The notes beneath the pieces are model-generated. The model was given only the letters and a program-made list of their open reading frames with translations, was not told the DNA's origin and searched no databases. From Deinococcus sp. AJ005 (GTDB taxonomy: Bacteria > Deinococcota > Deinococci > Deinococcales > Deinococcaceae), in assembly GCF_009017495.1 (NCBI RefSeq), contig NZ_CP044990.1, positions 763,001 to 827,000 of the forward strand: 64,000 bases of DNA, read 5' to 3'. How positions within the stretch are numbered: position 1 is the stretch's first letter; every line of letters starts with the position of its first letter. A program made the translations under genes and the position numbers. Below are positions 43,860 through 54,867 of this stretch, piece by piece.

Positions 43860-44204
43860 TCAGCTCTCGCTGGTGCCCCGGTCCCGGTCCGGCATGGGCG
43901 TGTTCACGTCATCCTCGTCGGCCAGTCCGAAGCCGCCGCGCCCAGCGTCGCCCGCGCGGGTCTCGTCGGTGGGGTCCACCGGACCGCTGCCCTCCTCAAT
44001 CAGAGCCTCGGGATTGATCACGGCGGGAAAGCCAGCCGAGCCGCCTGTTCCGCCGCTCACGACGACAGGAATAAAGTCAGCCTCGTCTGCCAGATCACGT
44101 CTGGCCTCGCCCGGCACCGGGGAGTTGACACGGTTACCTTCCTCACTCTCGACTTCCTCGACGCTCTTGCCCAGCGGTTTGTCGCCGTATCGGTTATCCG
44201 TCAT
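43860..44204 (-). CDS. small acidic low-complexity protein, paralogue 1
   Basis: The 114-residue product begins MTDNRYGDKPLGKSVEEVES, followed by GNRVNSPVPGE, then a disordered acidic tail ending DRDRGTSES. It shares YGxKPLGKSVE, NxVNSPVPGE and the terminal SES with the gene next upstream on this strand (44295-44585). No family, signal or domain is recognised. An imperfect -10-like CAGACT lies 6 bases before the ATG, exactly as in the paralogue. Confidence 0.65.
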   Translation of the reverse strand: MTDNRYGDKPLGKSVEEVESEEGNRVNSPVPGEARRDLADEADFIPVVVSGGTGGSAGFPAVINPEALIEEGSGPVDPTDETRAGDAGRGGFGLADEDDVNTPMPDRDRGTSES

Positions 44205-44294
44205 GCCCGCAGTCTGGGTGAGTGCAGGAACATCCGGGTGAAGCGGGCCTGCACCTTTCCTTATGTTGGTTTTCCTGACGCCCGGCGCTCCTGC

Positions 44295-44585
44295 TCAGCT
44301 CTCGCTGTTTTCGCTGCTTTGCCCGGCATCGGGGCCAGCCTGCGCGCGGTCCCGGCGTTCCTGCGCCATCACGCTGTCGGTCAGCAGGGTGTCCGGGCTG
44401 ACCACACCGGGATTGGTGCTGGTATTGCTTTTAGAGACGGCGGGAATCACGGCCACCGTTTCCTCTTCATGGCGGACCTGCTCGCCCGGCACCGGGGAAT
44501 TGACGTGGTTGCTCTCCCCGCTCTCGATGTCCTCCACGCTTTTGCCCAGGGGTTTGCTGCCGTAGCGGTCCGGGGAATCGGTCAT
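44295..44585 (-). CDS. small acidic low-complexity protein, paralogue 2
   Basis: The 96-residue product begins MTDSPDRYGSKPLGKSVEDI, then SNHVNSPVPGE and an acidic, Ser/Asn-rich tail ending SENSES. It is a clear tandem paralogue of the gene at 43860-44204, with the same N-terminal motifs and length class but a diverged tail. No function can be assigned; composition suggests an intrinsically disordered protein. CAGACT lies 6 bases before the ATG, as in the paralogue. Confidence 0.65.
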   Translation of the reverse strand: MTDSPDRYGSKPLGKSVEDIESGESNHVNSPVPGEQVRHEEETVAVIPAVSKSNTSTNPGVVSPDTLLTDSVMAQERRDRAQAGPDAGQSSENSES

Positions 44586-44832
44586 GCGGCCAGTCTGTGG
44601 GCCGGACCAGCGCAGCGGGTGAGGTGGGAGGTGACCTGTTCTTCATCTGCTCCGCTTCCGCAGACGCCTCTGATTTCGCAGATGCCCTGCCCCCTGCTGG
44701 CTGGGGTGTCGAGAGCGCACGACCCACGGCAGGCACGCCAAGTCGGTATGCTGAGCGCCAAGTACATAGCCGAGAACCTGCAAGACAGGGCGGTTCAGCC
44801 CGGACCCACCGCCCCACCCCCGAGGAGAGAAC

Positions 44833-46254
44833 ATGACCCAGAGTGCCCAGAGTGAACGTGCCCAGACGGCCCTGAAAACCAGTGGAATCACCGACGTGCC
44901 CCTGATGTCGCTGGAACGTGAGGACGCGCTGTTCGTCCTGACGGGCGATCTGCTGATCTACCAGGACGGCGGCGGCACGCGGCGCGTGACCCTGCGTGAC
45001 CTGACCCGTATCCACAGCGATCAGGCTGGGCTGCTGCGGGTGGAAACCCCCGCCGGAACGGCCCTGACCGCCAGCCTGCTGGGCTTCGACGTGGCCCAGG
45101 TCCAGACCTTCTTCAAGGGCGTGCGCAGCGCCACCGCCCGCGCCAAGGACCTGCCGGATTCGCCCACGCCCACCCCTGGCGGGGCCAAGACTTTCGGGTC
45201 CGCGCCCGCAGTAGCAGATGGGGCAGTTGCAGGTGGGGCAGTGGCAGATGGTGAGGCCAAGGCCCAGAACACCCAGGCGCACACCGATTCCGCAGCCACC
45301 GTTTCAGACGCCACGGTTCCAGAAATGGCCGGGATGCCCGCAGCTTCCGGCAGCCCGGATGCAGGCCCCCAGACCGGGGAGTCCGCGAAGGCCAGCGCCC
45401 CGGCCAGTTCTTCCCCCGACATGCAGGGTGCAGCGCCCGAGCAGGACAAGGCTCCAGAAGACAGCAAGACCCAGACTCCAGCGGCTGCCGGATCTACCCT
45501 GAGCGCTAGCCCCGCGACGGCTGGCGCGGCCACGCCTACGCTTCCCCCAACTGCGTCCTCCGAATCCACGAAGACTGGCGGCAGCGCCGAGAATCCAGTG
45601 GTCATCTCGTCGTCGAGCTTCTCGCCGAATGTCAGCAAGCCGGGGCTGGGTGCAGTGGTTGCAGCAAAAGTGGAAGCTGTCAGGTCTGACATCACCAAGC
45701 CCGGTACGGCCAAACCCGAGACATCCAAAGCCGATGTATCCAGAGTTGGCGCACCTCAGGCCGAGCTGTCCAAACCAGAACTCCGCAAGGGCCAGACCGC
45801 CGCGCCTCTCTCTGACATTCCAGCAGACCAGGCTGCCTCCAGAATCGAGCTGCCCAACCGTCCCATTCCGCGCAGCGCTGTGGCGGTTCCCGGCAACACT
45901 GCCCCCGACAGCCCGAAGCCTGAACTTCAGGCCGTTTCTGATCCCATGCCCACCGCTGCGCCGCCCGTGACCGCCCTGTCGAAGGTGGCGGCAGCCACGG
46001 CGCTGGCGCGGCAGGCGGGCACCGTGGAAGGTCTGGCCGGGCGGCTGAAGCTGCTGGGCGCGGTGCTGTTCGTGGCCGCGCTGGCGCTGGCCTTCTTCCA
46101 GTTCACGGGCGATCAGGCGCTGGCCGGAATCTGGACCCTGCTGTCGGGCGGCGTGGGCGCTATTGCGCTATTGGCGCTGGGTGAACTGTCGGCCCTGCTG
46201 GCGCTGATGGCCCGCGTGCCCGGCCCGGCGCGGACCACTGCCCATGACGGCTGA
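44833..46254 (+). CDS. hypothetical membrane protein with long disordered linker
   Basis: The 473-residue protein has a folded N-terminal domain (about 20-105: [49 protein letters not shown]), resembling a bacterial PH-like or short beta domain, a Pro/Ala/Thr/Ser/Lys-rich disordered linker (about 110-380), and two transmembrane helices near the C-terminus ([18 protein letters not shown] and [18 protein letters not shown]). No family is recognised. GAGGAG precedes the ATG. Its end overlaps lysK by 11 bases, so it may be co-transcribed with it. Confidence 0.7.
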   Translation: MTQSAQSERAQTALKTSGITDVPLMSLEREDALFVLTGDLLIYQDGGGTRRVTLRDLTRIHSDQAGLLRVETPAGTALTASLLGFDVAQVQTFFKGVRSATARAKDLPDSPTPTPGGAKTFGSAPAVADGAVAGGAVADGEAKAQNTQAHTDSAATVSDATVPEMAGMPAASGSPDAGPQTGESAKASAPASSSPDMQGAAPEQDKAPEDSKTQTPAAAGSTLSASPATAGAATPTLPPTASSESTKTGGSAENPVVISSSSFSPNVSKPGLGAVVAAKVEAVRSDITKPGTAKPETSKADVSRVGAPQAELSKPELRKGQTAAPLSDIPADQAASRIELPNRPIPRSAVAVPGNTAPDSPKPELQAVSDPMPTAAPPVTALSKVAAATALARQAGTVEGLAGRLKLLGAVLFVAALALAFFQFTGDQALAGIWTLLSGGVGAIALLALGELSALLALMARVPGPARTTAHDG

Positions 46255-47392
46255 GACCCACAGCACCGGACCCCACACCGACGCCCAGCGGGACGCCCGC
46301 GAACTGCTGATCGGGGCCGTCTCCATCGCGTCCCTGTCCGGGCAGGAAGCGGAGGTGGCCGGATTTCTGCGCGACTGGATGGAGGCGCGCGGCTTCGCGG
46401 CCCAGGTGGACGGGGCGGGCAACGCCGTGGGAGCGCGCGGCAACGGTCCCTTTACCGTGGCCTTGCTGGGCCACATGGACACCGTGCCGGGCGACATTCC
46501 GGTGCGGGTGGACGGTGACGGCGTGCTGCATGGGCGCGGCAGCGTGGACGCCAAGGGTTCGCTGTGTACCTTCATGGCGGCGGTGGCGGCGCTGCCTCCG
46601 CAGGCCCTGGACCACGTCCGTTTCGTGGTGATCGGCGCAACCGAGGAAGAGGCCCCCAGCAGCCGGGGCGCGCGGCACATCCGGGAGGTGCTACACCCCG
46701 ACGCCGTGCTGATCGGCGAACCCAGCGGCTGGGAAGGCCTGACGCTGGGCTACAAGGGCCGACTGGTGGCGCAGGTCCGCGCCGAAAAGGACAACTTCCA
46801 CACGGCGGGAGAGGGCAGCAGCGCCGCCGACGATCTGACCGAGGCGTGGTTTCGTGTGCGTGCCTGGGCCGCAGCCAGCGCCAGTGATCAGGGTGCCGGG
46901 GGCGTGGGCATCTTCGACTCCGTGCAGGCCACCATCCAGGGCATCGGCTCAGCGGGCGACGGCCTGACCCAGCGGGCCGAGGCGACGTTCGGCCTGCGTC
47001 TGCCGCCGCGCCTCTCGCCACAGGACGCGCAGGCACAGATTCTGGAGCTGCTGGGCGATCTTGTCAGCGTGTCCGTGACCTTTGTCGGCCATGAAACCGC
47101 TGTGCGCTACCCCAAGGACAATGCCCTGACCCGTGCCATGCGTGTGGCTATTCGTGCCCACGGCGGCACCCCGGTCTTCAAGGTCAAGACGGGCACCAGC
47201 GACATGAACGTGGTGGCCGCCCACTGGCCGGTGCCCACGCTGGCCTACGGCCCCGGTGACAGCGCGCTGGACCACACCCCCGACGAACGGCTGGATCTGG
47301 CCGAATATGACCGCGCCGTGCTGATCCTGACCGACGCGCTCACGCGGCTGGCAGCCTCGGTTTCGCAGAAGAGTCATACGGACTCCGATTGA
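46244..47392 (+). CDS. lysK: [LysW]-lysine hydrolase (N-acetyl-lysine deacetylase)
   Basis: It releases lysine from the LysW carrier protein in the alpha-aminoadipate lysine pathway of Deinococcus/Thermus. The 382-residue M20-family protein has metal-binding [13 protein letters not shown] and [15 protein letters not shown] segments (His80, Asp111 region), the catalytic/metal [15 protein letters not shown] (Glu), [16 protein letters not shown], and a dimerisation domain, matching LysK closely. The usual length is about 340-380. The start at 46244 overlaps the preceding gene by 11 bases. The last codons (HTDSD and the stop) lie inside repeat copy B. Confidence 0.9.
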   Translation: MTAETHSTGPHTDAQRDARELLIGAVSIASLSGQEAEVAGFLRDWMEARGFAAQVDGAGNAVGARGNGPFTVALLGHMDTVPGDIPVRVDGDGVLHGRGSVDAKGSLCTFMAAVAALPPQALDHVRFVVIGATEEEAPSSRGARHIREVLHPDAVLIGEPSGWEGLTLGYKGRLVAQVRAEKDNFHTAGEGSSAADDLTEAWFRVRAWAAASASDQGAGGVGIFDSVQATIQGIGSAGDGLTQRAEATFGLRLPPRLSPQDAQAQILELLGDLVSVSVTFVGHETAVRYPKDNALTRAMRVAIRAHGGTPVFKVKTGTSDMNVVAAHWPVPTLAYGPGDSALDHTPDERLDLAEYDRAVLILTDALTRLAASVSQKSHTDSD

Positions 47393-47510
47393 AAAGTGTT
47401 GGAAACACCTGGAAATCCGGACGGAGTGAGTGGGAGAAAAACGGGTTCCGGGCATGGAGTGAAGGAATCGGCGCTGTCCCGATTTCTGCACGAAATAGAC
47501 GGAACCCGTA
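47376..47510. repeat. intergenic repeat, copy B
   Basis: A diverged copy of the element at 12860-12984, with the pattern ATACGGACTCCGATT, an inner inverted repeat (ACGGGTTCCG near 47442 and CGGAACCCGT ending 47509) and a CGGCGCT core. It begins within the last codons of lysK, whose stop it provides, and fills most of the gap to mutL. Confidence 0.6.
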
Positions 47511-47578
47511 TCAGTTATAGCAATAAAGAGAAACGGGCAAGCGCGAAATGCGCCGCAATGGCCCTCCGGGGCGTGCGC

Positions 47579-47584
47579 TACGCT
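47579..47584 (+). promoter_or_regulatory. -10 element of mutL
   Basis: TACGCT ends 7 bases before the mutL ATG (47592) with no Shine-Dalgarno, so mutL appears to have a leaderless promoter of its own. No -35 is clear. Confidence 0.55.
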
Positions 47585-47591
47585 TGCCCAC

Positions 47592-49265
47592 ATGATTCGC
47601 GTCCTGCCCCCCGAAGTCGCCCGGCTGATCGCGGCGGGCGAGGTGGTCTCGCGCCCGCTGGACGTGGTGCGCGAACTGGTGGACAACGCGCTGGACGCCG
47701 GGGCGAGCCGCATTGAGATCGAGCTGGAGGGCGGCGGCCTCTCGCTCGTGCGGGTGCGTGACAACGGGGGCGGCATCGGTGCGGACAGCGTGGAACTGGC
47801 GGCAGTGCGCCACGCCACCAGCAAGCTGGAACCCGTGGCCGGGGCGGTGGAACGCGTGACCACGCTGGGCTTCCGGGGCGAGGCGCTGTGGGCGGCGGCA
47901 CAGGCCGGGGAACTGCACCTGATCACCCGCCCGGCGGGTCAGGTGGGGGCCTCGGAGGTCTGGGCGCAGGGCGAGGACGTGCGGGTGGGCCGCGCCGCTG
48001 CCCCGGCAGGCACCACGGTCATGGTGCGCGGCCTCTTTTCCCGCCTGCCTGCCCGCCTGCGGACCCAGGCTGCCCCAGCCGCCGAGGTGCGCGAGATCAC
48101 CGCGCTGGTGGGCCGTTACGTGCTGCACCATTCGGGCCTGCACTGGCGGCTGAGCGTGGACGGCGATCCCAAACTCACCCACGCCCCTGCCGATCACCGG
48201 GGCGCGGTGGCGAGCGTGTACGGCCCGCTGAATGCCAACCGGGTCCTGAAAGTGGAATCGGCTGGGGACGGGGTGGGTGTCCTGGGCGTCGTCTCGCGCC
48301 CGGAGCTGACGCGGGTGCGGCGGGACCGGATGCACTTCAGTGTCAATGGGCGGCCCATCCTCGCGCCGCCAGAGCTGGAAAAGGCGGTGATCGACGGGTA
48401 TGCCGAGCTGCTGCCCGCCGGGGCCGCGCCGCTTTGCGTGCTGGACATCACCGTTGCGCCGGGGGATCACAATCCCAATGTCCACCCCGCCAAGCAGGTG
48501 GTGGCCCTGGCCGATCTGAGCGGCGTGGCCGCGCGGGTGCGGGAAGCGGTGGCGGCAGCCCTGGCACAGCACCCGCTGGCCCGCGCCGCGCCTGCCCTGA
48601 TCGCCCCGCCCGAACCCTCCGAATCGCCGCGAAACGGCTCTTTCCCCGAACTGACGCTGGTGGGCATCTATCAGGAGCTGTACCTGCTGGCCCAGGGCGA
48701 GGGTGACCTGTGGGTGGTGGATGCCCACGCCGCCCACGAACGCGCGCTGTACGAGCGGCTCACGCGCGAACTCCTGACGGCCCCGCCCGTGGAGCTGCCC
48801 GAGCCGGAACTGCTGCACCTGACCGCTCAGCAGTTGGCAGCGCTGGATGAACGCCACGAGGAACTGCGCGGCTGGGGCCTGGAAATCGAGGACTTCGGCG
48901 CGGGGCTGGCAAGATTGCGAACCCTGCCCGCCGCGCTGGCCGCCCTGAAAATCCCCCGCCTGCACGAGCAGATCGTAGAGGGTGCCCTGGGGGGTGGCCC
49001 CGATCCGCGCCGCGACGTGCTGGCGAATCTGGCGTGTGCGCCTGCCCTCAAGGCCGGAATGCTGGATCACGGGCGCGGTGAGCTGGTGCTGGCTGCTCTG
49101 GCCGACTGCGAACACCCGTGGGCCTGCCCCCACGGACGCCCCACCACCCTGCGCCTCTCGGAGCGCGATCTGGCGCACGCCTTCGGGCGGCGGGGAGTGC
49201 GGGACGTGGCACGGGGACGGGACGCCGAGAAGAAAGTGGTGCCGAAAGAAACCCAGCGGAATTGA
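47592..49265 (+). CDS. mutL: DNA mismatch repair endonuclease MutL
   Basis: MutL couples mismatch recognition by MutS to strand incision. The 557-residue protein has the GHKL ATPase motifs VRELVDNALDAGAS, DNGGGI and TLGFRGEAL in residues 1-110, a middle domain (KYVNGRP-like HFSVNGRPI), and a C-terminal dimer/endonuclease domain with the metal-binding DAHAAHERALYE (DxHAxxExxxxE type) and the downstream CPHGRP motif, so it belongs to the nicking MutL class. It is somewhat shorter than most MutL (about 600) owing to a short linker. ATG 47592. Confidence 0.94.
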   Translation: MIRVLPPEVARLIAAGEVVSRPLDVVRELVDNALDAGASRIEIELEGGGLSLVRVRDNGGGIGADSVELAAVRHATSKLEPVAGAVERVTTLGFRGEALWAAAQAGELHLITRPAGQVGASEVWAQGEDVRVGRAAAPAGTTVMVRGLFSRLPARLRTQAAPAAEVREITALVGRYVLHHSGLHWRLSVDGDPKLTHAPADHRGAVASVYGPLNANRVLKVESAGDGVGVLGVVSRPELTRVRRDRMHFSVNGRPILAPPELEKAVIDGYAELLPAGAAPLCVLDITVAPGDHNPNVHPAKQVVALADLSGVAARVREAVAAALAQHPLARAAPALIAPPEPSESPRNGSFPELTLVGIYQELYLLAQGEGDLWVVDAHAAHERALYERLTRELLTAPPVELPEPELLHLTAQQLAALDERHEELRGWGLEIEDFGAGLARLRTLPAALAALKIPRLHEQIVEGALGGGPDPRRDVLANLACAPALKAGMLDHGRGELVLAALADCEHPWACPHGRPTTLRLSERDLAHAFGRRGVRDVARGRDAEKKVVPKETQRN

Positions 49266-49268
49266 GCA

Positions 49269-49305
49269 AAAAAGAAGGGGCGCAGTGAAAATTCACGCGC
49301 CCCTT
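49269..49305. terminator. bidirectional terminator between mutL and M20 gene
   Basis: GAAGGGGCGC (49274-49283) pairs with GCGCCCCTTC (49297-49306 region) through a near-perfect stem with one bulge. The minus strand then has TTCTTTTTTGC, so it chiefly ends the leftward M20 gene; it can also end mutL. Confidence 0.8.
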
Positions 49306-49322
49306 CTCCCTCTAACATGCCC

Positions 49323-50516
49323 TTAAAGTGGCTGTGTCAGCCGCCGGGCCGCCCCGATATACATCCGTGTGCCGTGGTCCAGCGCGCGTTCGTCGATGTC
49401 GAATCTGGGGTGGTGGTGCGGGGCATAATCCGGGCCGCCCGCGCCGATCAGCACGAAGGTTCCGGGGGCCACCGTCATGTAGGCGCTGAAATCCTCGCTG
49501 CCCATCAATGGCTGGCCCTCGGTGACCGTCACCGTGTCGCCAAACGTTTCCTGGGCCACCTCGCGCAGAATCGCGGTGGTGGCCGCGTCGTTGATGGTGG
49601 CGCGGTAGCCGTTCTGATAGCTGAAGGTGTAGGTGGCCCCGAACGCCTCGGTGATGCCCTGCACGATCTTTTCCATGCGCTGTGGCATCAGCTTTCGCAG
49701 TTCGGGGTCAAAGGTCCGCACCGTGCCGTTCAGCGTGGCCGTGTCGGGAATGATGTTGTGGGCGGTGCCAGAGTGAATCTGGGTGACGCTCAGGACGGCG
49801 GGCACAATCGGATCGAGCTGGCGCGAGATCACGCTCTGAAAGGCCAGCACGATCTGCGCGGCGATCACCACCGGGTCCACCGTCTGGTGCGGCTGCGCGC
49901 CGTGGCCCCCTTTGCCCTGAATCACGATGTCGAAGCCGTCCGGCGAGGCCATCAGCGGCCCCTCGCGCAGCATGATCACCCCGGCAGGAATGGGACTCAT
50001 GACGTGTTCGCCCATCACCACGTCCACCCCCGCCAGCGCGCCGCTGTCCACGATCTGCTGTGCGCCGCCTGGGAAATGTTCCTCGGCGTGCTGGAAGATG
50101 AACCGCACTTCGCCGCAGAGCTTCTCTGGCTGCCCCGACAGCACCTTGGCTGCGCCCAGCAGCATGGCCGTGTGCGCGTCATGGCCGCAGGCGTGCATGA
50201 CGCCCTCGCGCTTGCTGGCAAACGGCAGCCCGGTTTCCTCGGTGATGGGCAGCGCGTCCATGTCGGCCCGCAGCAGGACCGTGCGCCCCGGCCCCGCCCC
50301 ACCTTTCAGCGTCGCCAGCACGCTGGTGGGCGTGGGCCGCGTGACCGTCAGGTTGGGGAGTTTACTGAGCTGGCCTTCCACGAAATCGGCGGTCTCGTTC
50401 TCGTGAAACGACAGTTCCGGGTTCTCGTGCAGGTAGCGACGCCACTGGATCACCTGCTGCTGCAATGCGTAATCCTCGATGCTGGCCTGTGTGGGCTGAC
50501 GGATGCTCTGGGTCAT
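49323..50516 (-). CDS. M20-family amidohydrolase
   Basis: The 397-residue metal-dependent hydrolase belongs to the hippurate hydrolase/N-acyl-L-amino-acid amidohydrolase group. Motifs include [13 protein letters not shown] (Asp metal site), [15 protein letters not shown] (His-Asp metal/catalytic), [14 protein letters not shown] (Glu), the dimerisation domain with [13 protein letters not shown], and SEDFSAY near the C-terminus. It removes acyl groups from amino acids; the exact substrate is unknown. A weak GAGG precedes the ATG. It is a single leftward gene with its own terminator. Confidence 0.9.
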   Translation of the reverse strand: MTQSIRQPTQASIEDYALQQQVIQWRRYLHENPELSFHENETADFVEGQLSKLPNLTVTRPTPTSVLATLKGGAGPGRTVLLRADMDALPITEETGLPFASKREGVMHACGHDAHTAMLLGAAKVLSGQPEKLCGEVRFIFQHAEEHFPGGAQQIVDSGALAGVDVVMGEHVMSPIPAGVIMLREGPLMASPDGFDIVIQGKGGHGAQPHQTVDPVVIAAQIVLAFQSVISRQLDPIVPAVLSVTQIHSGTAHNIIPDTATLNGTVRTFDPELRKLMPQRMEKIVQGITEAFGATYTFSYQNGYRATINDAATTAILREVAQETFGDTVTVTEGQPLMGSEDFSAYMTVAPGTFVLIGAGGPDYAPHHHPRFDIDERALDHGTRMYIGAARRLTQPL

Positions 50517-50549
50517 GGAAAACCTCGTGGGGTGACTCTGAGAGGCGAA

Positions 50550-50581
50550 GGGGTGACGTGAAAGACCATTCGCGTCACCCC
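50550..50581 (-). terminator. hairpin between ABC binding protein and M20 genes
   Basis: GGGGTGACG (50550-50558) pairs perfectly with CGTCACCCC (50573-50581). It lies 58 bases past the leftward stop of the binding-protein gene; there is no good T-run, so termination is uncertain. Confidence 0.45.
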
Positions 50582-50638
50582 ACAGAACTTTAGGTGGCAG
50601 AGCTTTTTAGCGGTTTGACGGTTAGACCGTTTGACCCC

Positions 50639-52231
<1,593 letters not shown>

Positions 52232-52418
52232 AGAAGCCTCCTGAAGCTGGAAAAAAGGGAAAGGCGTGATCGGGGCCGGGCTGGATTGTCGAAGCTGCTG
52301 TGAGGCTAGGGACTGCGGAGGACAAAGTCAAACCCGTTGCCCAGACCGCGTGTCTGCCCCGGCCTTGCCGGGGTGCTGTCAGACGCTTCTTGCTACGCTG
52401 TGGACCGGAGACTCCTGC

Positions 52419-53852
52419 ATGCCCATTAAATTCGGAACGGACGGCTGGCGCGACATCATCGCCGATGAATTCACCTACGACAACGTGCGGCATGTGGCGC
52501 GTGCCCATGCCCAGGTTCTCAGTCAGGCAGGCGGCAGTTCGGTGGTTGTGGGCTTCGACACCCGTTTTCAGGGCGCGAATTTTGCCCGCGTGGTGGCCGA
52601 AACGATGGCCGAACAGGGGCTGGACGTGTGGCTGGCTGCCGAGTATCTGCCCACCCCAGCCCTGTCCTTTGCCGTCGTCCATCACGTTGCGGCAGGGGGT
52701 GTGATGGTCACGGCCAGCCACAACCCGCCTGCCTACAGCGGCTACAAGCTCAAGGGCAGCTACGGCGGCAGCGCCACCCCGAGCATCGTGGCCCAGGTGG
52801 AGGCCGCCCTGAACGCGCCCGAAGCCTACAGCGGCCCGCGCGGCACGGTGCGTCCCCTGGAGATCCGGCAGGCGTATTACGAGCAACTGGACCGGCAACT
52901 CGATCTGGACGTGCTGCGCGCCTACCGGGGCCGCGTCATTCACGATCCGATGGGCGGCGCGGCCTGTGGCTGGCTGACCGGGTACGCCGAACACGCCGGA
53001 TTGCAGCTCGATCTGACGGAACTACACGGACGCCCCGATCCGCTGTTTCACGGCGTCAACCCGGAACCCGTGCCGCAGAGTCTGGGCGAGTTGATGGGCT
53101 TGCTGGCCGAAGAATCCGGGCCGACGCTGGGCGTGGTGACCGATGGCGACGCGGACCGGGTGGGTGCGGTCACAGCGGGGGGGCACTTCTTCAACAGCCA
53201 TCAAATCTTCGCCGTGCTGACCGCGCATCTGTACCGTGTACGCGGTCTGCGCGGGCGTGTGGTCAAAACGGTGTCGGGCAGCCGCGTGATCGAGTTGCTG
53301 GCGCAGAAGCTGGGGCTGGAAGTGCTGGAAACCCCGGTGGGTTTCAAGTACATCACCGACGCTTTTCTGGAGGGGCAGGACGACGAATCGAAAGCCGTGC
53401 TGATCGGCGGCGAGGAATCCGGCGGCCTGTCCTCACGCGGGCACATCCCGGAGCGCGACGGCCTGCTGAACAGCCTGCTGATGATCGAGGCGATGGCGGC
53501 GAGTGGTAAAAGTCTGCACCAATTGTTTGCCGATATTGAGAAGGAAGTGGGCTTCCGGCATCACTATGACCGCGCCGATCTGCACCTGAGTGACCAGTTC
53601 GATAAGGCCGCGCTGCTGGCCGCTGCCCAGAACTTTAAGGAAGTGGCGGGCCATGCCGTGGAGGGCGTCAACACACGCGACGGCGTGAAGCTGACGCTGG
53701 CGGGCGGAGACTCGGCCATGTTCCGCGCTTCCGGCACCGAGCCGGTGGTGCGCGTTTATGTTGAGGCCCAGAGCGAGGCCGATCTGCGCGCCATTCTGGA
53801 TGAGGCCACCCGGCGCGTGTACGGGTACGATCCGGGACATCAATCTGGCTGA
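52419..53852 (+). CDS. pgm: phosphoglucomutase/phosphomannomutase
   Basis: It interconverts hexose 1- and 6-phosphates. The 477-residue protein has the alpha-D-phosphohexomutase motifs: [14 protein letters not shown]-terminus, active serine in [15 protein letters not shown], metal loop DGDADR near residue 240, the sugar-binding GGEESGG, and the phosphate-binding [12 protein letters not shown] at the C-terminus. ATG 52419 follows a GGAG; a TACGCT -10 lies about 24 bases upstream. The gene faces manA, with only 4 bases between stops, so the pair covers sugar-phosphate supply to surface glycans. Confidence 0.92.
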   Translation: MPIKFGTDGWRDIIADEFTYDNVRHVARAHAQVLSQAGGSSVVVGFDTRFQGANFARVVAETMAEQGLDVWLAAEYLPTPALSFAVVHHVAAGGVMVTASHNPPAYSGYKLKGSYGGSATPSIVAQVEAALNAPEAYSGPRGTVRPLEIRQAYYEQLDRQLDLDVLRAYRGRVIHDPMGGAACGWLTGYAEHAGLQLDLTELHGRPDPLFHGVNPEPVPQSLGELMGLLAEESGPTLGVVTDGDADRVGAVTAGGHFFNSHQIFAVLTAHLYRVRGLRGRVVKTVSGSRVIELLAQKLGLEVLETPVGFKYITDAFLEGQDDESKAVLIGGEESGGLSSRGHIPERDGLLNSLLMIEAMAASGKSLHQLFADIEKEVGFRHHYDRADLHLSDQFDKAALLAAAQNFKEVAGHAVEGVNTRDGVKLTLAGGDSAMFRASGTEPVVRVYVEAQSEADLRAILDEATRRVYGYDPGHQSG

Positions 53853-53856
53853 ACTT

Positions 53857-54804
53857 TCAGTCTGGCAGGCTGGACCGCAGCATCTGAAAGTTGCCGGAAA
53901 GCTGATATGTGCCCACAGCGGCGGGCAGCAGCAGCGACTCGAACTGGCCCAGTCGCCGGGTTTCTCCCCCGGCCTCCACCTGCGCCTCGCCCACAGTGAC
54001 GGTCAGAACGTGGAAAGTCTGCCCGGCAGTATCGCCCGTCAGCTTGCTTCCTTTGCTGTTCAGCCGCTCCAGCAAGAAGTAGCCGCAGCGGGTCAGCTCC
54101 TGAACGGCGTCCCCGGCGGGGGGGAGGGCAGCGGCGGGCGCGGGCCAGGGGCGGGACACTTCCGCGCTCTTTTCGAGGTGCAGGGTGCGGCCAGCGGCGG
54201 CGGGCCGGTCCCAGTCGTAGATGCGGTAGGTCAGGTCGCTGGTCTGCTGGACCTCGTACAGAAAGACCCCTGGCCCCAGCGCATGCACGGTTCCGGCGGG
54301 AATCATGAAGGTGTTCCCGGCCTGAACGGGGGTGTAGGCGACGTGGTCCATGACCTTCCCGTCCAGAATCGCCTCACTCAAGTCGTCCTGAGTTGTATCT
54401 GGCTTGATGCCCGCGATGATCTGCGCGCCCGTGTCTGCCTCCAGCACCTGCCACGCCTCGGTTTTGCCCAAGTGGCCCTCGCCTTCCAGCATGCGGGCCT
54501 GTGCGTCATCGGGGTGGACCTGCACGCTCAGCCAGTCGGCGCAGTCCAGCAATTTGATCAGCAGCGGAAAGCGGGTGCTGGAAGCGCGCGTGCCCAGCAA
54601 CTCTGCCGGAAACTGCTTCGTCAGTTCGGCTAGCGTCTGCCCGGCGTGGGGGCCGCCCGACACATGGTTGTCCTCGCCGATCACCCACGCCTCGCCAATG
54701 GGCTTGCTGTGGTCGCCGCCTTCCGGGATCAGCCGGGTGCCGCCCCACACGCGTTCAACCAGTTTGGATTCCAGCGGCAGGGGAGATGAGAGGGTGTGGG
54801 GCAT
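53857..54804 (-). CDS. manA: mannose-6-phosphate isomerase, class I
   Basis: It interconverts fructose 6-phosphate and mannose 6-phosphate for mannosylated or GDP-mannose products. The 315-residue zinc enzyme has the class I short form: [31 protein letters not shown], the zinc ligands in VHPDDAQA and KTEAWQVL, and [37 protein letters not shown] 54804 is chosen; a GTG 6 bases upstream is possible. The start lies 11 bases from a very stable hairpin (54816-54854) with no visible Shine-Dalgarno. Confidence 0.9.
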   Translation of the reverse strand: MPHTLSSPLPLESKLVERVWGGTRLIPEGGDHSKPIGEAWVIGEDNHVSGGPHAGQTLAELTKQFPAELLGTRASSTRFPLLIKLLDCADWLSVQVHPDDAQARMLEGEGHLGKTEAWQVLEADTGAQIIAGIKPDTTQDDLSEAILDGKVMDHVAYTPVQAGNTFMIPAGTVHALGPGVFLYEVQQTSDLTYRIYDWDRPAAAGRTLHLEKSAEVSRPWPAPAAALPPAGDAVQELTRCGYFLLERLNSKGSKLTGDTAGQTFHVLTVTVGEAQVEAGGETRRLGQFESLLLPAAVGTYQLSGNFQMLRSSLPD

Positions 54805-54815
54805 GCCCACATCAT

Positions 54816-54854
54816 AGAAGAGGGGCAGACCGTGATCTGGTCTGCCCCTCTTCT
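54816..54854 (-). terminator. very stable hairpin between lpdA and manA
   Basis: A 16-bp perfect stem (54816-54831 with 54839-54854) around a 7-base loop. It sits between the lpdA stop (54868) and the manA start (54804), both leftward. As a terminator of lpdA it is well placed but lacks a T-run; it may instead control manA. Confidence 0.6.
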
Positions 54855-54867
54855 GATGTTGCCCAAC

